From: Solibacillus sp. FSL R7-0668
GTDB taxonomy: Bacteria; Bacillota; Bacilli; Bacillales_A; Planococcaceae
Direction of reading: 5' to 3'
Length of the DNA stretch: 64,000 bases
NCBI RefSeq assembly: GCF_038006205.1
Contig: NZ_JBBOUU010000001.1
Span: 684,001 to 748,000, forward strand
Part shown: in pieces, positions 55,024-64,000 of the stretch
How the letters are laid out: each line of letters begins with the position of its first letter
How positions within the stretch are numbered: position 1 is the first letter of the stretch
Translations under genes and position numbers: made by a program
The notes under the pieces: generated by a model
The model's input: the letters and a program-made list of their open reading frames with translations, nothing else
Database searches by the model: none
What the model was told of the DNA's origin: nothing

Positions 55024-56131
55024 ATGATTGAATTAGCAGATGTGCGCAATGCACTCGAAAATACAGCTACAAAACTAGCGGACTTTAGGGGGTCTCTTTG
55101 ACTTAGAAAACAAAGAGGCACGTATTCAAGAATTAGATGAGCTAATGCTGGAGCCTAACTTCTGGAATGACCAGCAAGGCGCGCAAACAATTATTAATGA
55201 ATTGAACGGCATTAAAGCGGTCGTGAACGAATACAACGAGTTAATCGCAACGCAAGAAAACCTAGAAATGACATTAGAATTATTACGCGAAGAACCAGAT
55301 GAAGAACTACAAGAAGAGCTTGGCGATGAGCTAACAGAATTCAAGGGAAAGATGGAAGCATTCGAATTGCAAATGCTGTTATCAGAGCCATATGATAAAA
55401 ACAATGCCATTTTAGAGCTGCATCCAGGTGCGGGCGGTACAGAGTCTCAAGACTGGGGTTCGATGCTTTTACGCATGTATCAGCGTTGGGCAGATAAGCG
55501 CGGCTTTAAAGTCGAAACATTGGACTATTTACCAGGCGATGAAGCGGGAATTAAATCGGTGACGTTAAAAATTTCCGGTCATAATGCATATGGCTATTTA
55601 AAGGCTGAAAAAGGGGTACATCGTCTAGTGCGTATTTCACCGTTCGACTCATCAGGTCGCCGTCATACATCATTCGTTTCTTGTGATGTCATGCCAGAAT
55701 TTAATGATGAAATCGAAATTGATGTGCGTAACGAGGATTTAAAAATCGATACGTATCGTGCCACAGGTGCTGGTGGTCAGCATATTAATACGACGGACTC
55801 TGCTGTTCGTATTACCCATACGCCAACTGGGGTTGTTGTACAATGTCAGGCAGAGCGTTCTCAAATTAAAAACCGTGATGCAGCGATGAAGATGTTAAAA
55901 TCTAAGCTCTATCAATTAGAAATCGAAAAACAACAAGCACAGCTCGATGAAATCCGTGGCGAGCAAAAGGAAATCGGCTGGGGCTCACAAATTCGTTCGT
56001 ACGTATTCCATCCTTATTCAATGGTTAAGGATCACCGTACAAGCGCAGAAACAGGGAATGTTGGCGCGGTGATGGATGGCGATTTAGATGTATTCATAAC
56101 AGCGTATTTACGTTCAAAAATTTCATATTAA
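55024..56131 (+). CDS. prfB: Peptide chain release factor 2, with programmed +1 frameshift
   Basis: ATG 55024 follows GGAGG. Codons 1-25 end at an in-frame TGA (55099-55101); shifting +1 at CTT-TGA-C joins the remaining frame to give 368 residues, the usual length. The SPF tripeptide ([12 protein letters not shown]) that reads UGA/UAA and the GGQ loop ([15 protein letters not shown]) that hydrolyses peptidyl-tRNA are intact. The frameshift is the conserved autoregulatory device: low RF2 slows termination at its own TGA and raises shifting. A start inside the second frame, near 55145, would lose the N-terminal domain and is wrong. Confidence 0.97.
55087..55102 (+). promoter_or_regulatory. prfB programmed frameshift site
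   Basis: AGGGGG (internal Shine-Dalgarno) is followed 3 bases later by CTTTGAC, the RF2 slip site; TGA lies at 55099-55101. Confidence 0.95.
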
Positions 56132-56137
56132 TGAATA

Positions 56138-56172
56138 AAGGGAATGTCCGAGAATAGGGCATTCCCTTTTTT
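56138..56172 (+). terminator. Terminator after prfB
   Basis: AAGGGAATGTCC pairs with GGGCATTCCCTT around a 7-base loop, then T residues. Confidence 0.9.
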
Positions 56173-56275
56173 ATAGTGAAAATTTAGTTAGATGTAATTG
56201 GGACTTGTCAAATAGATGAAGATATGTGATAATAAATACGAACGAATGTTCTTTTTTATAAAGGAGGAATTTTCC

Positions 56276-56629
56276 TTGCTACAAATCCCTTCTGGAACGA
56301 TTCCGTATTATGAATCAGGCATATATTTGCCGTTATTGTTAATCATCCTAGAAAAAGATCAACAAATTATCGAGCAAAGTCCGTTCAAGTTTAAAACGCC
56401 ATACTTACAGTTAATTGATGCTACGCGCAACAAAATTGAGCGAGATTTAATGGCAACGAAGGACTATTTTACACTTCATCAGATGCGCTTAGTGAGAGGG
56501 AAAACGGATGATTTGTTTACCGAGTATCATTTTTATTTTGGTGAGGTCATGGAGTGTAGAAGATATTCGAATATTCGCCTTCGTAATCAGAGTGAGTTAC
56601 TTCTTGCTGAATATATAGGAACGTCTTAA
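56276..56629 (+). CDS. Small conserved-looking protein, possibly YhjD-like
   Basis: A 117-residue product from TTG 56276, preferred because AAAGGAGG at 56261-56268 is well placed; an ATG at 56216 would add 20 residues with no ribosome site. The core YLPLLLIILEKDQQIIEQSP followed by FKFKTPYLQLIDATRNKIE recalls from memory the YhjD family of Bacillus, small proteins of unknown function. No membrane signal beyond the short hydrophobic stretch. It converges on the ComK-family gene with a one-base gap, so the two 3' ends share the intergenic space. Confidence 0.6.
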   Translation: MLQIPSGTIPYYESGIYLPLLLIILEKDQQIIEQSPFKFKTPYLQLIDATRNKIERDLMATKDYFTLHQMRLVRGKTDDLFTEYHFYFGEVMECRRYSNIRLRNQSELLLAEYIGTS

Positions 56630-56630
56630 C

Positions 56631-57122
56631 TTATAGTAAAGCTTTGCGTTGTAATATGAGATTTTTATAATAAAGAACAGCTCTTACGTATTGCTGATTA
56701 AATGATTTCAAATGGACAGGGAAAATGCATTCTGAGCCATTGACAAATGTCACCAATGTCGATTCGTTCACTTCTTCAATATTAATAATGGCATTGACGG
56801 TCACCCAAATATTTTGCTTAGAACGAGGTGAAAATAAAGGGAATATAACGCAAGGATCGCCAAAATTATAGGCAACCATAATCGGTACTTTATGTCGATT
56901 ATGCCCTAAAAATTCCTTTGCCTGCTTTGTCGTCGCCTCAAATGTCGAACCATTTAATGAGCAGGTCTGTCGAATCACTCGGAGCGGTGGGTAGGACATG
57001 GTCGTTTTGCCGTGCTTGTCTAACACTTCAGTAAAAACCTTACCGGAAATGGGCTGCGAAATTAAACAATACGTCGAGTTGGTAATATAGTACTTATTGT
57101 GTTGTTTGGGATTTTGAACCAT
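56631..57122 (-). CDS. comK: ComK-family competence transcription factor
   Basis: A 163-residue minus-strand protein. It follows ComK along its length: ISQPISGKVFTEVLDKHGKT, RVIRQTCSLNGSTFEATTKQ (ComK has RSCRFFGSSYAGRKAG), HKVPIMVAYNFGDPCVIFPL (ComK: HKPPIMVDPSNQIFLFPT), NIWVTVNAIINIEEVNES, and SFNQQYVRAVLYYKNL (ComK: SFENQVYRTAWL). ComK binds A-rich/T-rich boxes and turns on comE, comF, comG and recombination genes. It is about 30 residues shorter than the B. subtilis protein, mainly at the C-terminus. With comFA and comFC in the same window and a second ComK-like gene at 32781, this organism probably has a regulated competence pathway. Confidence 0.82.
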   Translation of the reverse strand: MVQNPKQHNKYYITNSTYCLISQPISGKVFTEVLDKHGKTTMSYPPLRVIRQTCSLNGSTFEATTKQAKEFLGHNRHKVPIMVAYNFGDPCVIFPLFSPRSKQNIWVTVNAIINIEEVNESTLVTFVNGSECIFPVHLKSFNQQYVRAVLYYKNLILQRKALL

Positions 57123-57302
57123 TTTAATCTCCTTTCTTATGAAAAAATACTTAAATTTCCACTATATATCTAAATTAATGCATAAAAAGTCAAAAATCAA
57201 CATTATTTTTAGAAAATTCTGTCACTAGATAATTATTCAGAATATATTGCAAATTAAATGGAGTTTATCTTATAATGGAAAAAAGAGATCGAGGTGATAT
57301 CG

Positions 57303-57545
57303 ATGGATAAATATTATTCATATACAGACTTTTTAAAAGCAGTCGGCCAGCAGCCAACAGGAAACCAAGCAGAAAAGTTGTTAAGTGAAATTTATTTAGA
57401 TTTATTTATAAGTCGATTACAACGTATACACCGTATCGAACAATTAAAAAAGCTAATCGATAATTCATTAGATCAGAAAAACGAACGAGATTTCCATACG
57501 TATGCTTCCGAATTAAAAGAACTAATGGAAGCACCCATTTCTTAA
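57303..57545 (+). CDS. IDEAL-domain protein
   Basis: An 80-residue protein; ATG 57303 is preferred because GAGGTG at 57291-57296 is its ribosome site. The C-terminal half carries the IDEAL-type helix pair (EIYLDLFISRLQRIHRIEQL, then IDNSLDQKNERDFHTYASEL): a small domain found at the C-terminus of many short Bacillales proteins, including ComK-linked YpiB-type proteins. Function unknown; no partner evident. Divergent from the ComK-family gene, with a 180-bp shared upstream region. Confidence 0.75.
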   Translation: MDKYYSYTDFLKAVGQQPTGNQAEKLLSEIYLDLFISRLQRIHRIEQLKKLIDNSLDQKNERDFHTYASELKELMEAPIS

Positions 57546-57550
57546 TCCGA

Positions 57551-57581
57551 AAAAGCTACCTAAATGGCTAGGTAGCTTTTT
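57551..57581 (+). terminator. Terminator after the IDEAL-domain gene
   Basis: AAAAGCTACCTA and TAGGTAGCTTTT are perfectly complementary over a 6-base loop, then T. Confidence 0.9.
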
Positions 57582-57635
57582 CTGTGCGTTCAAATAAAAT
57601 GAAAAATAGGGTACTTGTAAATAGATGGTGGAAAA

Positions 57636-57750
57636 CGCAAATAACTTTGATTATTTCGCAAATAAACTTTGAAAACCGCAAATATCCACGCGAAAACCAC
57701 AAATAAAACTTTAAAGTTGCAAATAAAATCAAAAGGTCGCAAATATCCTT
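57636..57750 (+). repeat. Array 6: six 20-21 bp units of the CGCAAATAAA class
   Basis: Cores at 57636, 57657, 57677, 57698, 57718 and 57738 (spacing 21, 20, 21, 20, 20); the fourth and fifth are degenerate (CACAAATAAA, TGCAAATAAA). A TGGTGGAAAA leader precedes it and the last core ends CGCAAATATCC, as in array 5. It sits about 80 bp upstream of the uvrB promoter. Confidence 0.88.
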
Positions 57751-57813
57751 GGACAAAGCAAAGCAGCATTAGCCTGTTTATCTAAAGAGGATTGGAAAAA
57801 TCAGCCCCATATA

Positions 57814-57846
57814 TTGACTCTAAATAAAGTTTCGAATATATGTTCG
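57814..57846 (+). promoter_or_regulatory. uvrB promoter with LexA (SOS) box
   Basis: TTGACT at 57814-57819, 17 bp, TATATG at 57837-57842. CGAATATATGTTCG at 57833-57846 is a one-mismatch LexA box (CGAAC-N4-GTTCG) covering the -10, so LexA would block polymerase directly. Confidence 0.82.
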
Positions 57847-57919
57847 CAAAATAATCGTCAATTAAAAATGGGTATGCTAAAATAGAATTAACAAAACATC
57901 GATAGAAAGGACCGCAATT

Positions 57920-59902
57920 ATGACAGACACTTTTACAATTCAGTCGGCGTACAAGCCCGCTGGAGATCAGCCTGAAGCAATTAAACAACTTGTACAAGGC
58001 ATCAAAGAAGGCAAGCGTCATCAAACATTACTTGGCGCTACGGGTACCGGGAAGACGTTTACGATTTCAAACGTCATTAAGGAAGTCAACAAACCAACAT
58101 TAGTCATGGCACATAATAAAACATTAGCAGGTCAATTATATAGCGAGTTTAAAGAATTTTTTCCAAACAATGCCGTTGAATACTTTGTCAGCTACTATGA
58201 TTATTTCCAGCCCGAAGCCTATGTGCCCCAAACGGATACGTATATCGAAAAGGATTCGAGCATCAATGATGAAATTGACAAGCTACGACACTCGGCGACA
58301 TCGGCATTATTTGAGCGCAAGGACGTCATTATTATTGCATCGGTATCCTGTATTTATGGGTTAGGGAATCCAGAAGAATACCGTGAGATGGTTGTATCCA
58401 TTCGTACCGGAATGGACATTGAGCGCAATCAGCTGCTGCGTAAATTAGTCGATATTCAATATGAACGTAATGATATCAACTTTACGCGCGGAACATTTCG
58501 GGTGCGTGGGGATGTAGTGGAAATTTTCCCAGCGTCGAAGGATGAGCACTGTTTGCGCATTGAATTTTTTGGGGATGAAGTCGACCGCATTCGCGAGGTG
58601 GACGCATTAACTGGTGAAATTTTAGCAGAGCGAGAGCATGTGGCGATTTTCCCAGCATCCCACTTCGTAACGCGTGAAGAAAAAATGAAAATTGCGATTG
58701 AAAATATTGAAAATGAGCTTGAACAGCGCTTAGCCGTATTGCGCGCAGAGGACCGCTTGTTAGAGGCGCAGCGCTTAGAGCAGCGTACCAATTACGATTT
58801 AGAAATGATGAAGGAAATGGGCTTTTGCTCCGGCATTGAAAACTATTCACGTCATTTAACATTAAGAGAATCAGGGGCAACACCGTATACCTTGCTTGAC
58901 TACTTTCCAGAGGATTTTCTGCTTGTTGTCGATGAAAGCCATGTAACTTTGCCACAAGTGCGCGGTATGTACAATGGCGACCAGGCGCGTAAAAATGTAT
59001 TAGTAGAGCATGGTTTCCGTCTGCCATCCGCGCTCGATAACCGACCGCTCATGTTTGATGAATTTCAATCGAAGGTCGGTCAGGCGATTTATGTTTCGGC
59101 AACACCAGGACCTTTTGAGCTAGAGCATACACCTGAAATGGTACAGCAAATTATTCGTCCGACAGGCTTATTAGATCCAAACATTGAAGTGCGTCCGATT
59201 GAAGGGCAAATTGATGATTTAATCGATGAAATTCATGAACGAATTCGTCGTAATGAGCGTGTGTTAATTACAACATTAACGAAAAAAATGTCGGAGGATT
59301 TAACAAATTACTTAAAGGAAATGGGCTTAAAGGTTGAATATTTACACTCCGAAATTAAAACACTAGAGCGTATAGAGATTATTCGTGAGCTCCGTAAAGG
59401 AACGCATGATGTACTTGTTGGGATTAACTTATTACGAGAAGGGTTAGATATTCCAGAGGTGTCACTTGTGGCGATTTTGGATGCTGATAAGGAAGGGTTC
59501 CTGCGTTCAGAGCGTTCGCTAATTCAAACGATTGGACGTGCGGCGCGTAATGCAAATGGGCATGTCATTATGTACGCAGATAATATGACGGATTCCATGA
59601 CAAAGGCGATTAGTGAAACGAAGCGTCGTCGTGAAATTCAAATGGCATATAATGAGCAGCATGGTATTACACCGCAAACTATTATCAAAAAAATACCAGA
59701 TATTATACGTGCAACACAAGCGGCAGAGCAGGAAGAAAAATATATTACAAAAGTAACGGGCGGCAAAAAGCTAACGAAAAAAGAACTGCAAAAGCTTGTT
59801 GAAACATTGCAAGTAGAAATGAAGGAGGCTGCCAAGGCATTAGACTTTGAACGTGCAGCAGAATTACGGGATATGATCTTTGAATTGAAGGCAGAAGGGT
59901 GA
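57920..59902 (+). CDS. uvrB: UvrB, excinuclease ABC subunit B
   Basis: A 660-residue protein from ATG 57920, with AGAAAGGACC upstream. Walker [12 protein letters not shown] near residues 36-46; the damage-probing beta-hairpin region [20 protein letters not shown] near 92-111; [17 protein letters not shown] near 337; helicase motifs [14 protein letters not shown] and GRAARN. The C-terminal UVR domain ([18 protein letters not shown]) contacts UvrC. It verifies damage after loading by UvrA. SOS-controlled through the LexA box upstream. It overlaps uvrA by 4 bp if GTG 59899 is used. Confidence 0.98.
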   Translation: MTDTFTIQSAYKPAGDQPEAIKQLVQGIKEGKRHQTLLGATGTGKTFTISNVIKEVNKPTLVMAHNKTLAGQLYSEFKEFFPNNAVEYFVSYYDYFQPEAYVPQTDTYIEKDSSINDEIDKLRHSATSALFERKDVIIIASVSCIYGLGNPEEYREMVVSIRTGMDIERNQLLRKLVDIQYERNDINFTRGTFRVRGDVVEIFPASKDEHCLRIEFFGDEVDRIREVDALTGEILAEREHVAIFPASHFVTREEKMKIAIENIENELEQRLAVLRAEDRLLEAQRLEQRTNYDLEMMKEMGFCSGIENYSRHLTLRESGATPYTLLDYFPEDFLLVVDESHVTLPQVRGMYNGDQARKNVLVEHGFRLPSALDNRPLMFDEFQSKVGQAIYVSATPGPFELEHTPEMVQQIIRPTGLLDPNIEVRPIEGQIDDLIDEIHERIRRNERVLITTLTKKMSEDLTNYLKEMGLKVEYLHSEIKTLERIEIIRELRKGTHDVLVGINLLREGLDIPEVSLVAILDADKEGFLRSERSLIQTIGRAARNANGHVIMYADNMTDSMTKAISETKRRREIQMAYNEQHGITPQTIIKKIPDIIRATQAAEQEEKYITKVTGGKKLTKKELQKLVETLQVEMKEAAKALDFERAAELRDMIFELKAEG

Positions 59903-62778
59903 CTTACGTGAAAAATACAGAAATCGTTGTACAAGGTGCACGTGCACATAACTTAAAAAATATTGATGTCACAATTCCACGCGATAAAATCGTTGTTGTG
60001 ACAGGTCTTTCTGGCTCGGGCAAATCTTCATTAGCATTTGATACGATTTATGCGGAGGGGCAGCGCCGTTATGTCGAGTCACTATCTGCATATGCCCGCC
60101 AATTTTTAGGACAAATGGATAAGCCAGATGTCGATACGATTGAAGGGTTGTCACCAGCCATTTCGATTGACCAAAAGACGACAAGCCGCAACCCGCGCTC
60201 AACAGTGGGGACAGTGACAGAAATTTATGATTACCTGCGATTACTCTTTGCACGTATCGGTAAGGCCTATTGTCCAACACATGGCATTGAGATTACATCG
60301 CAAACCGTTGAACAAATGGTGGATCGCATCATGGAATATCCGGAGCGTACGAAAATTCAGCTGCTAGCGCCCGTCATTGAAGGCAAAAAGGGCACACATG
60401 TCAAGCTGCTAGAGGACTTGAAAAAGCAAGGCTATGTGCGCATTCGATTAAATGGCGAGCTCCGTGATTTAGACGACCATATTGAGCTCGATAAAAATAA
60501 AAAGCATACTATTGAAGTTGTGATTGACCGTGTTGTCATGAAAGAAGGGATTGAATCACGCTTAAGTGACTCGATTGAAGCCGCACTGAAAATTGCAGAG
60601 GGTCGCGTGTTAGTTGATGTGATGGAACATGAGGAGCTTCTCTTTAGTGAGCACCATGCTTGTCCGCATTGTGGCTTTTCCATTGGCGAGCTGGAGCCAC
60701 GTATGTTTTCTTTCAATAGTCCATTTGGTGCGTGCCCGTCTTGTGATGGGTTAGGTAGCACGGTGAAGGCAGACATTGATTTAGTTGTGCCGGATTGGGA
60801 GTTGTCGCTGCTCGAAAATGCGATTGCACCTTGGGAATCGGTATCGTCGATGTACTATCCACAGCTACTTGCATCAGTTTGCCGTCATTATGAGATTCCA
60901 ATGGACGTGCCAGTGAAGGACATTCCAAAGGCGAAAATGGATAAAATATTATATGGATCAGGCAAGGAAAAAATCCATTTTGAATATACCAATGATTATG
61001 GCAGCATGCATAAAAAGGATATTGAATTTGAAGGGGTCATCCCGAATATTGAGCGCCGATTCAAAGATTCCTCTTCGGATTATGTCCGTGATTCGATGCA
61101 AAAATTTATGACGGAGCAGCCATGTCGATCTTGTAAGGGACATCGCTTAAAGCCTGAAACATTAGCGATAAAAATCCAGGGACAAAATATTTCAGAGGCA
61201 ACGCGCTATTCGATTCAAGAAATGTATGATTTCTTTAGTTCGGTGGAGCTAACGGAAAAAGAAAAGCAAATCGCTAAGCTAATTATCCGTGAAGTGATTG
61301 AACGCTTACGATTTTTACTAGATGTGGGCTTGAACTATTTAACATTAGCGCGTGCTGCGGGGACCTTGTCAGGTGGAGAAGCACAACGTATTCGTTTGGC
61401 GACGCAAATTGGCTCGCGTTTAACAGGTGTGCTCTATATTTTAGATGAGCCGTCGATTGGCTTGCACCAAAGGGATAATGATCGACTCATTGCGACGCTT
61501 GAAAGTATGCGTGATTTAGGGAATACGCTCATTATCGTCGAGCACGATGAGGATACGATGATGGCGGCGGACCATTTAATCGATATTGGACCAGGTGCGG
61601 GTGTCCATGGTGGACAAATTATTGCACAGGGAACACCAAAGCAAGTAATGAAAAATAAGAATTCCATTACGGGGCAATATTTAAGTGGCAAGAAGTTCAT
61701 TCCATTACCACAGGAACGTCGTGCATCTGACGGCCGGAAAATTAAGATTAAAGGGGCTTCGGAAAATAACTTGAAAAATGTCAATGTCGAGATTCCACTG
61801 GGGCAATTTATCGCAGTAACAGGTGTTTCGGGGTCAGGGAAATCGACATTAGTCAATGAAATTTTATATAAGTCCCTTGCGTCGAAATTAAATCGTGCCA
61901 AGGTGAAGCCGGGTGCACATAAATCGATTGAAGGGCTAGAGCAGCTTGAAAAGGTTATTGATGTTGACCAATCGCCAATCGGTCGTACGCCGCGTTCGAA
62001 TCCTGCAACCTATATCGGGGTATTTGATGATATCCGAGATGTATTTGCGATGACGAATGAGGCGAAAGTGCGCGGCTATAAAAAGGGTCGTTTCTCATTC
62101 AATGTGAAGGGGGGGCGCTGTGAAGCATGTCGCGGTGATGGCATTATTAAAATTGAAATGCACTTTTTACCGGATGTGTATGTACCTTGTGAGATATGTC
62201 ACGGGAAACGCTATAATCGTGAAACATTGGAAGTGAAATACAAAGAAAAAAATATTGCTGACATTTTAGAGATGACAGTGGAGGATGCGCTAGAATTTTT
62301 CGGCAACTTACCAAAAATCCAGCGTAAACTGCAAACGATTGTCGATGTGGGGCTAGGCTACGTGAAGCTGGGGCAACCGGCTACAACGCTTTCTGGTGGT
62401 GAGGCGCAGCGTGTGAAATTAGCATCCGAATTGCATCGACGCTCAAATGGAAAATCCTTTTACATTTTAGATGAACCGACAACAGGTCTTCATGCGGATG
62501 ATATTGCACGCCTCCTAAAAGTGTTGCAGCGCTTAGTAGAAAATGGTGAAACGGTGCTAGTCATTGAGCATAATTTAGACGTCATTAAAACGGTCGATCA
62601 TATTATAGATTTAGGTCCAGAAGGTGGCGATGGGGGTGGTACCATTTTAGCAACAGGTACACCTGAGCAAATTGCAGAAGTGAAGGAAAGCTATACCGGC
62701 CATTATTTGAAGCCTATTTTAGCACGTGATCGAGCACGTATGGCCGACAAAATCGAACTAGCAAAACAGAAATCATAG
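59899..62778 (+). CDS. uvrA: UvrA, excinuclease ABC subunit A
   Basis: A protein of 959 residues from GTG 59899 (GTGA overlap with uvrB) or 956 from GTG 59908, which gives the more usual [20 protein letters not shown] start. Two ABC ATPase modules: Walker [11 protein letters not shown] near residue 35 and [10 protein letters not shown] near 645; signatures [13 protein letters not shown] and [13 protein letters not shown]; Walker [10 protein letters not shown] and LDEPTTGLH. Zinc fingers [10 protein letters not shown]...CPSCDG and CEACRGDG...CEICHGKR. It scans DNA for bulky lesions and loads UvrB. Normal length; co-transcribed with uvrB. Confidence 0.98.
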   Translation: MTYVKNTEIVVQGARAHNLKNIDVTIPRDKIVVVTGLSGSGKSSLAFDTIYAEGQRRYVESLSAYARQFLGQMDKPDVDTIEGLSPAISIDQKTTSRNPRSTVGTVTEIYDYLRLLFARIGKAYCPTHGIEITSQTVEQMVDRIMEYPERTKIQLLAPVIEGKKGTHVKLLEDLKKQGYVRIRLNGELRDLDDHIELDKNKKHTIEVVIDRVVMKEGIESRLSDSIEAALKIAEGRVLVDVMEHEELLFSEHHACPHCGFSIGELEPRMFSFNSPFGACPSCDGLGSTVKADIDLVVPDWELSLLENAIAPWESVSSMYYPQLLASVCRHYEIPMDVPVKDIPKAKMDKILYGSGKEKIHFEYTNDYGSMHKKDIEFEGVIPNIERRFKDSSSDYVRDSMQKFMTEQPCRSCKGHRLKPETLAIKIQGQNISEATRYSIQEMYDFFSSVELTEKEKQIAKLIIREVIERLRFLLDVGLNYLTLARAAGTLSGGEAQRIRLATQIGSRLTGVLYILDEPSIGLHQRDNDRLIATLESMRDLGNTLIIVEHDEDTMMAADHLIDIGPGAGVHGGQIIAQGTPKQVMKNKNSITGQYLSGKKFIPLPQERRASDGRKIKIKGASENNLKNVNVEIPLGQFIAVTGVSGSGKSTLVNEILYKSLASKLNRAKVKPGAHKSIEGLEQLEKVIDVDQSPIGRTPRSNPATYIGVFDDIRDVFAMTNEAKVRGYKKGRFSFNVKGGRCEACRGDGIIKIEMHFLPDVYVPCEICHGKRYNRETLEVKYKEKNIADILEMTVEDALEFFGNLPKIQRKLQTIVDVGLGYVKLGQPATTLSGGEAQRVKLASELHRRSNGKSFYILDEPTTGLHADDIARLLKVLQRLVENGETVLVIEHNLDVIKTVDHIIDLGPEGGDGGGTILATGTPEQIAEVKESYTGHYLKPILARDRARMADKIELAKQKS

Positions 62779-62850
62779 ACAAGTAAATGAAACTTTTTAT
62801 CCTCCCTCTTCGTATAATAAATTAGTTATGATGAGAGGGAGGAATTTTTT

Positions 62851-64000
62851 ATGCAAGAACAACGAAAACGCATTTTACAATTAGTAGAAAACGGTACAAT
62901 TACAGCTGATGAGGCCATTGTTTTATTAGAAAAGTTATCAGATAAAAACGAATCCACTCCGCCACCAGTACAACCAGTTGTGCCGCTAGCTAAGCAAAAA
63001 GAGGACGAGCCGGTATTTAAAGCGGAGCCGGTTGAAGAAGCACAAGAGCAACGTAAAACGACAGGATTTGAAGATATTTTTGGCAAGTCATTTAATGATA
63101 AAGAATTTAATAAAAAAATGGATGATTTCATGGGCGATATTAAAAAGGATTTATCGCAATTTAGCACGCGCATGACCGGCATCGTCGGCGCTGCATTATC
63201 GAAATTAAAGGATTTAGATATCGACACGCCATTTGGGGAAAAGGTAGAATTCTCGAAAACTTATGCGTACCCGGCGATGGATGTAAGAAGCATTGAGTTA
63301 GATATCGCCAATGGGAAAATTGATGTCATTCAAACGATGGATGATTTAATAACGATTCATGTTCAAGGCAAAACCGTACTGAAGGGAACGGAAGAAGAAA
63401 CCATTGCGCATATTACCGAATCATTAGTTGCCAAGACGGATGATAAACTAATGATTAAGTCCGAAAACAAGCTAACCCAGCTAAAGGTACAGCTCGCGAT
63501 TCCGAAAAAGCATTATGACGTATTTATTGCACGATTACTAAATGGTGGCATTACCGTAGCGAATTTAGATGCGAAGTTAATTAAAGCGCGTACTTATAAT
63601 GGCGCAATCCGAATCGAGCATACGCAATTTGACCATGCCGAGCTACAAACGAGCAATGGTGCTGTAGACGCGCGTACTGTAAAGGGTGCTGATTTAGAAA
63701 TCGAAACAGGGAATGGTCGAATTTATGTCGATGGGGAGTTAAAAGAGGTCGAGGCAGAATCGATGAATGGTCATGTCGTAGTGACAACTACGAGTGCCGA
63801 GGCCCATAAAATAAAGGCGCGTGCATTAGCAGGTTCAGTCGAAATTTATGTACCAAAAACGGTGGCATTAGACGGTCAAATTTTCTCGAACTTCGGCAAA
63901 GCAGACGTCGGCTTAATCGATGTGCAGCTCTATGAGGAAGAGGAGCAATTCCTACTGAAATCTGTGCGCTTCACAAAGGAGCTAGAAGGCGCAAAGCTAT
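62851..64000 (+). CDS. yvlB: YvlB-like DUF4097 (LiaX-type) protein, cut by window end
   Basis: ATG 62851 follows GAGGGAGG; the frame stays open to the last base (383 codons visible). Residues 1-40 (EQRKRILQLVENGTITADEA, IVLLEKL) are the SHOCT-like/YvlB-LiaX N-terminal domain. After a Pro/Glu linker, residues from about 140 form the DUF4097 beta-helix-like repeat (LDIANGKIDVIQTMDD, ARTYNGAIRIEHTQ, LQTSNGAVDARTVKG, ETGNGRIYVDGELK). YvlB follows uvrBA in B. subtilis (yvlABCD), where it belongs to the cell-envelope stress regulon; LiaX of enterococci senses antimicrobial peptides. Its C-terminus and neighbours lie outside the window. Confidence 0.88.
   Translation, partial: MQEQRKRILQLVENGTITADEAIVLLEKLSDKNESTPPPVQPVVPLAKQKEDEPVFKAEPVEEAQEQRKTTGFEDIFGKSFNDKEFNKKMDDFMGDIKKDLSQFSTRMTGIVGAALSKLKDLDIDTPFGEKVEFSKTYAYPAMDVRSIELDIANGKIDVIQTMDDLITIHVQGKTVLKGTEEETIAHITESLVAKTDDKLMIKSENKLTQLKVQLAIPKKHYDVFIARLLNGGITVANLDAKLIKARTYNGAIRIEHTQFDHAELQTSNGAVDARTVKGADLEIETGNGRIYVDGELKEVEAESMNGHVVVTTTSAEAHKIKARALAGSVEIYVPKTVALDGQIFSNFGKADVGLIDVQLYEEEEQFLLKSVRFTKELEGAKL

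Noticed and set aside
55145-56131. prfB starting at 55145
   Set aside because: This drops the N-terminal domain; the frameshift from ATG 55024 gives the normal 368-residue RF2.
58482-59027. 181-residue minus-strand ORF over uvrB
   Set aside because: Shadow of the uvrB frame.

Overview
The window reads as chromosomal DNA of a low-GC, spore-former-type Firmicute of the Planococcaceae (Caryophanaceae), closest in character to Solibacillus or Lysinibacillus. This rests on gene order and protein style only; no database search was possible. The backbone follows the Bacillus subtilis order degV - comFA - comFC - yvyF - flgM - flgN - flgK - flgL - yviE - fliW - csrA - hag - (flaG, fliD, fliT) - fliS - hpf - secA - prfB - uvrB - uvrA - yvlB. 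Several accessory blocks are inserted into this order.

Region by region. 1-5.4 kb: a truncated NTF2-like gene, degV, a NERD-domain gene bracketed by two periodic repeat arrays, then comFA and comFC (DNA-uptake motor and partner) and yvyF. 5.5-12.9 kb: late flagellar genes (anti-sigma FlgM, chaperone FlgN, hook-filament junction FlgK/FlgL, the FliW-CsrA switch and a large flagellin) with SigD-type promoters and a CsrA-binding hairpin in the hag leader. 13-21.1 kb: a Maf-type flagellin glycosyltransferase, a dead IS630-type transposase and a complete pseudaminic acid pathway (pseB, H, F, G, I, C), so the flagellin is probably glycosylated with pseudaminic acid. 21.2-33.3 kb: an accessory, defence-like island. 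It holds two paralogous ComEC-like metallo-beta-lactamase (MBL) proteins, two unrecognised small genes, an AbiL/RloAB-like ATPase with a frameshifted RloB partner, a Septu-like ATPase plus HNH nuclease pair, two DndB/DGQHR-like proteins and a ComK-like protein. Part of it lies between two copies of one terminator and carries a 5' fragment copy of the Septu-like ATPase gene.

33.4-49.4 kb: flaG-fliD-fliT sit on the minus strand, separated from fliS by a 12.5-kb gene for a 4160-residue S-layer-homology surface protein. The divergent region carries SigD-like promoters facing both ways, so the giant protein probably belongs to the motility regulon. 49.4-64 kb: an N-terminally truncated phosphosugar mutase, a PilZ protein, hpf, secA, prfB (with its programmed frameshift), a small unknown gene, a second ComK-family gene, an IDEAL-domain gene, LexA-controlled uvrB, uvrA and the start of yvlB.

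The most unusual signal is a family of intergenic arrays. Six arrays were found. Each has six copies (one has five clear copies) of a 10-bp core, CGAGCATAAA or CGCAAATAAA, repeated at a strict 20-21 bp period, i.e. about two helical turns. They cluster at the seams between conserved and accessory genes. They are not CRISPRs and I know of no named element that matches them.
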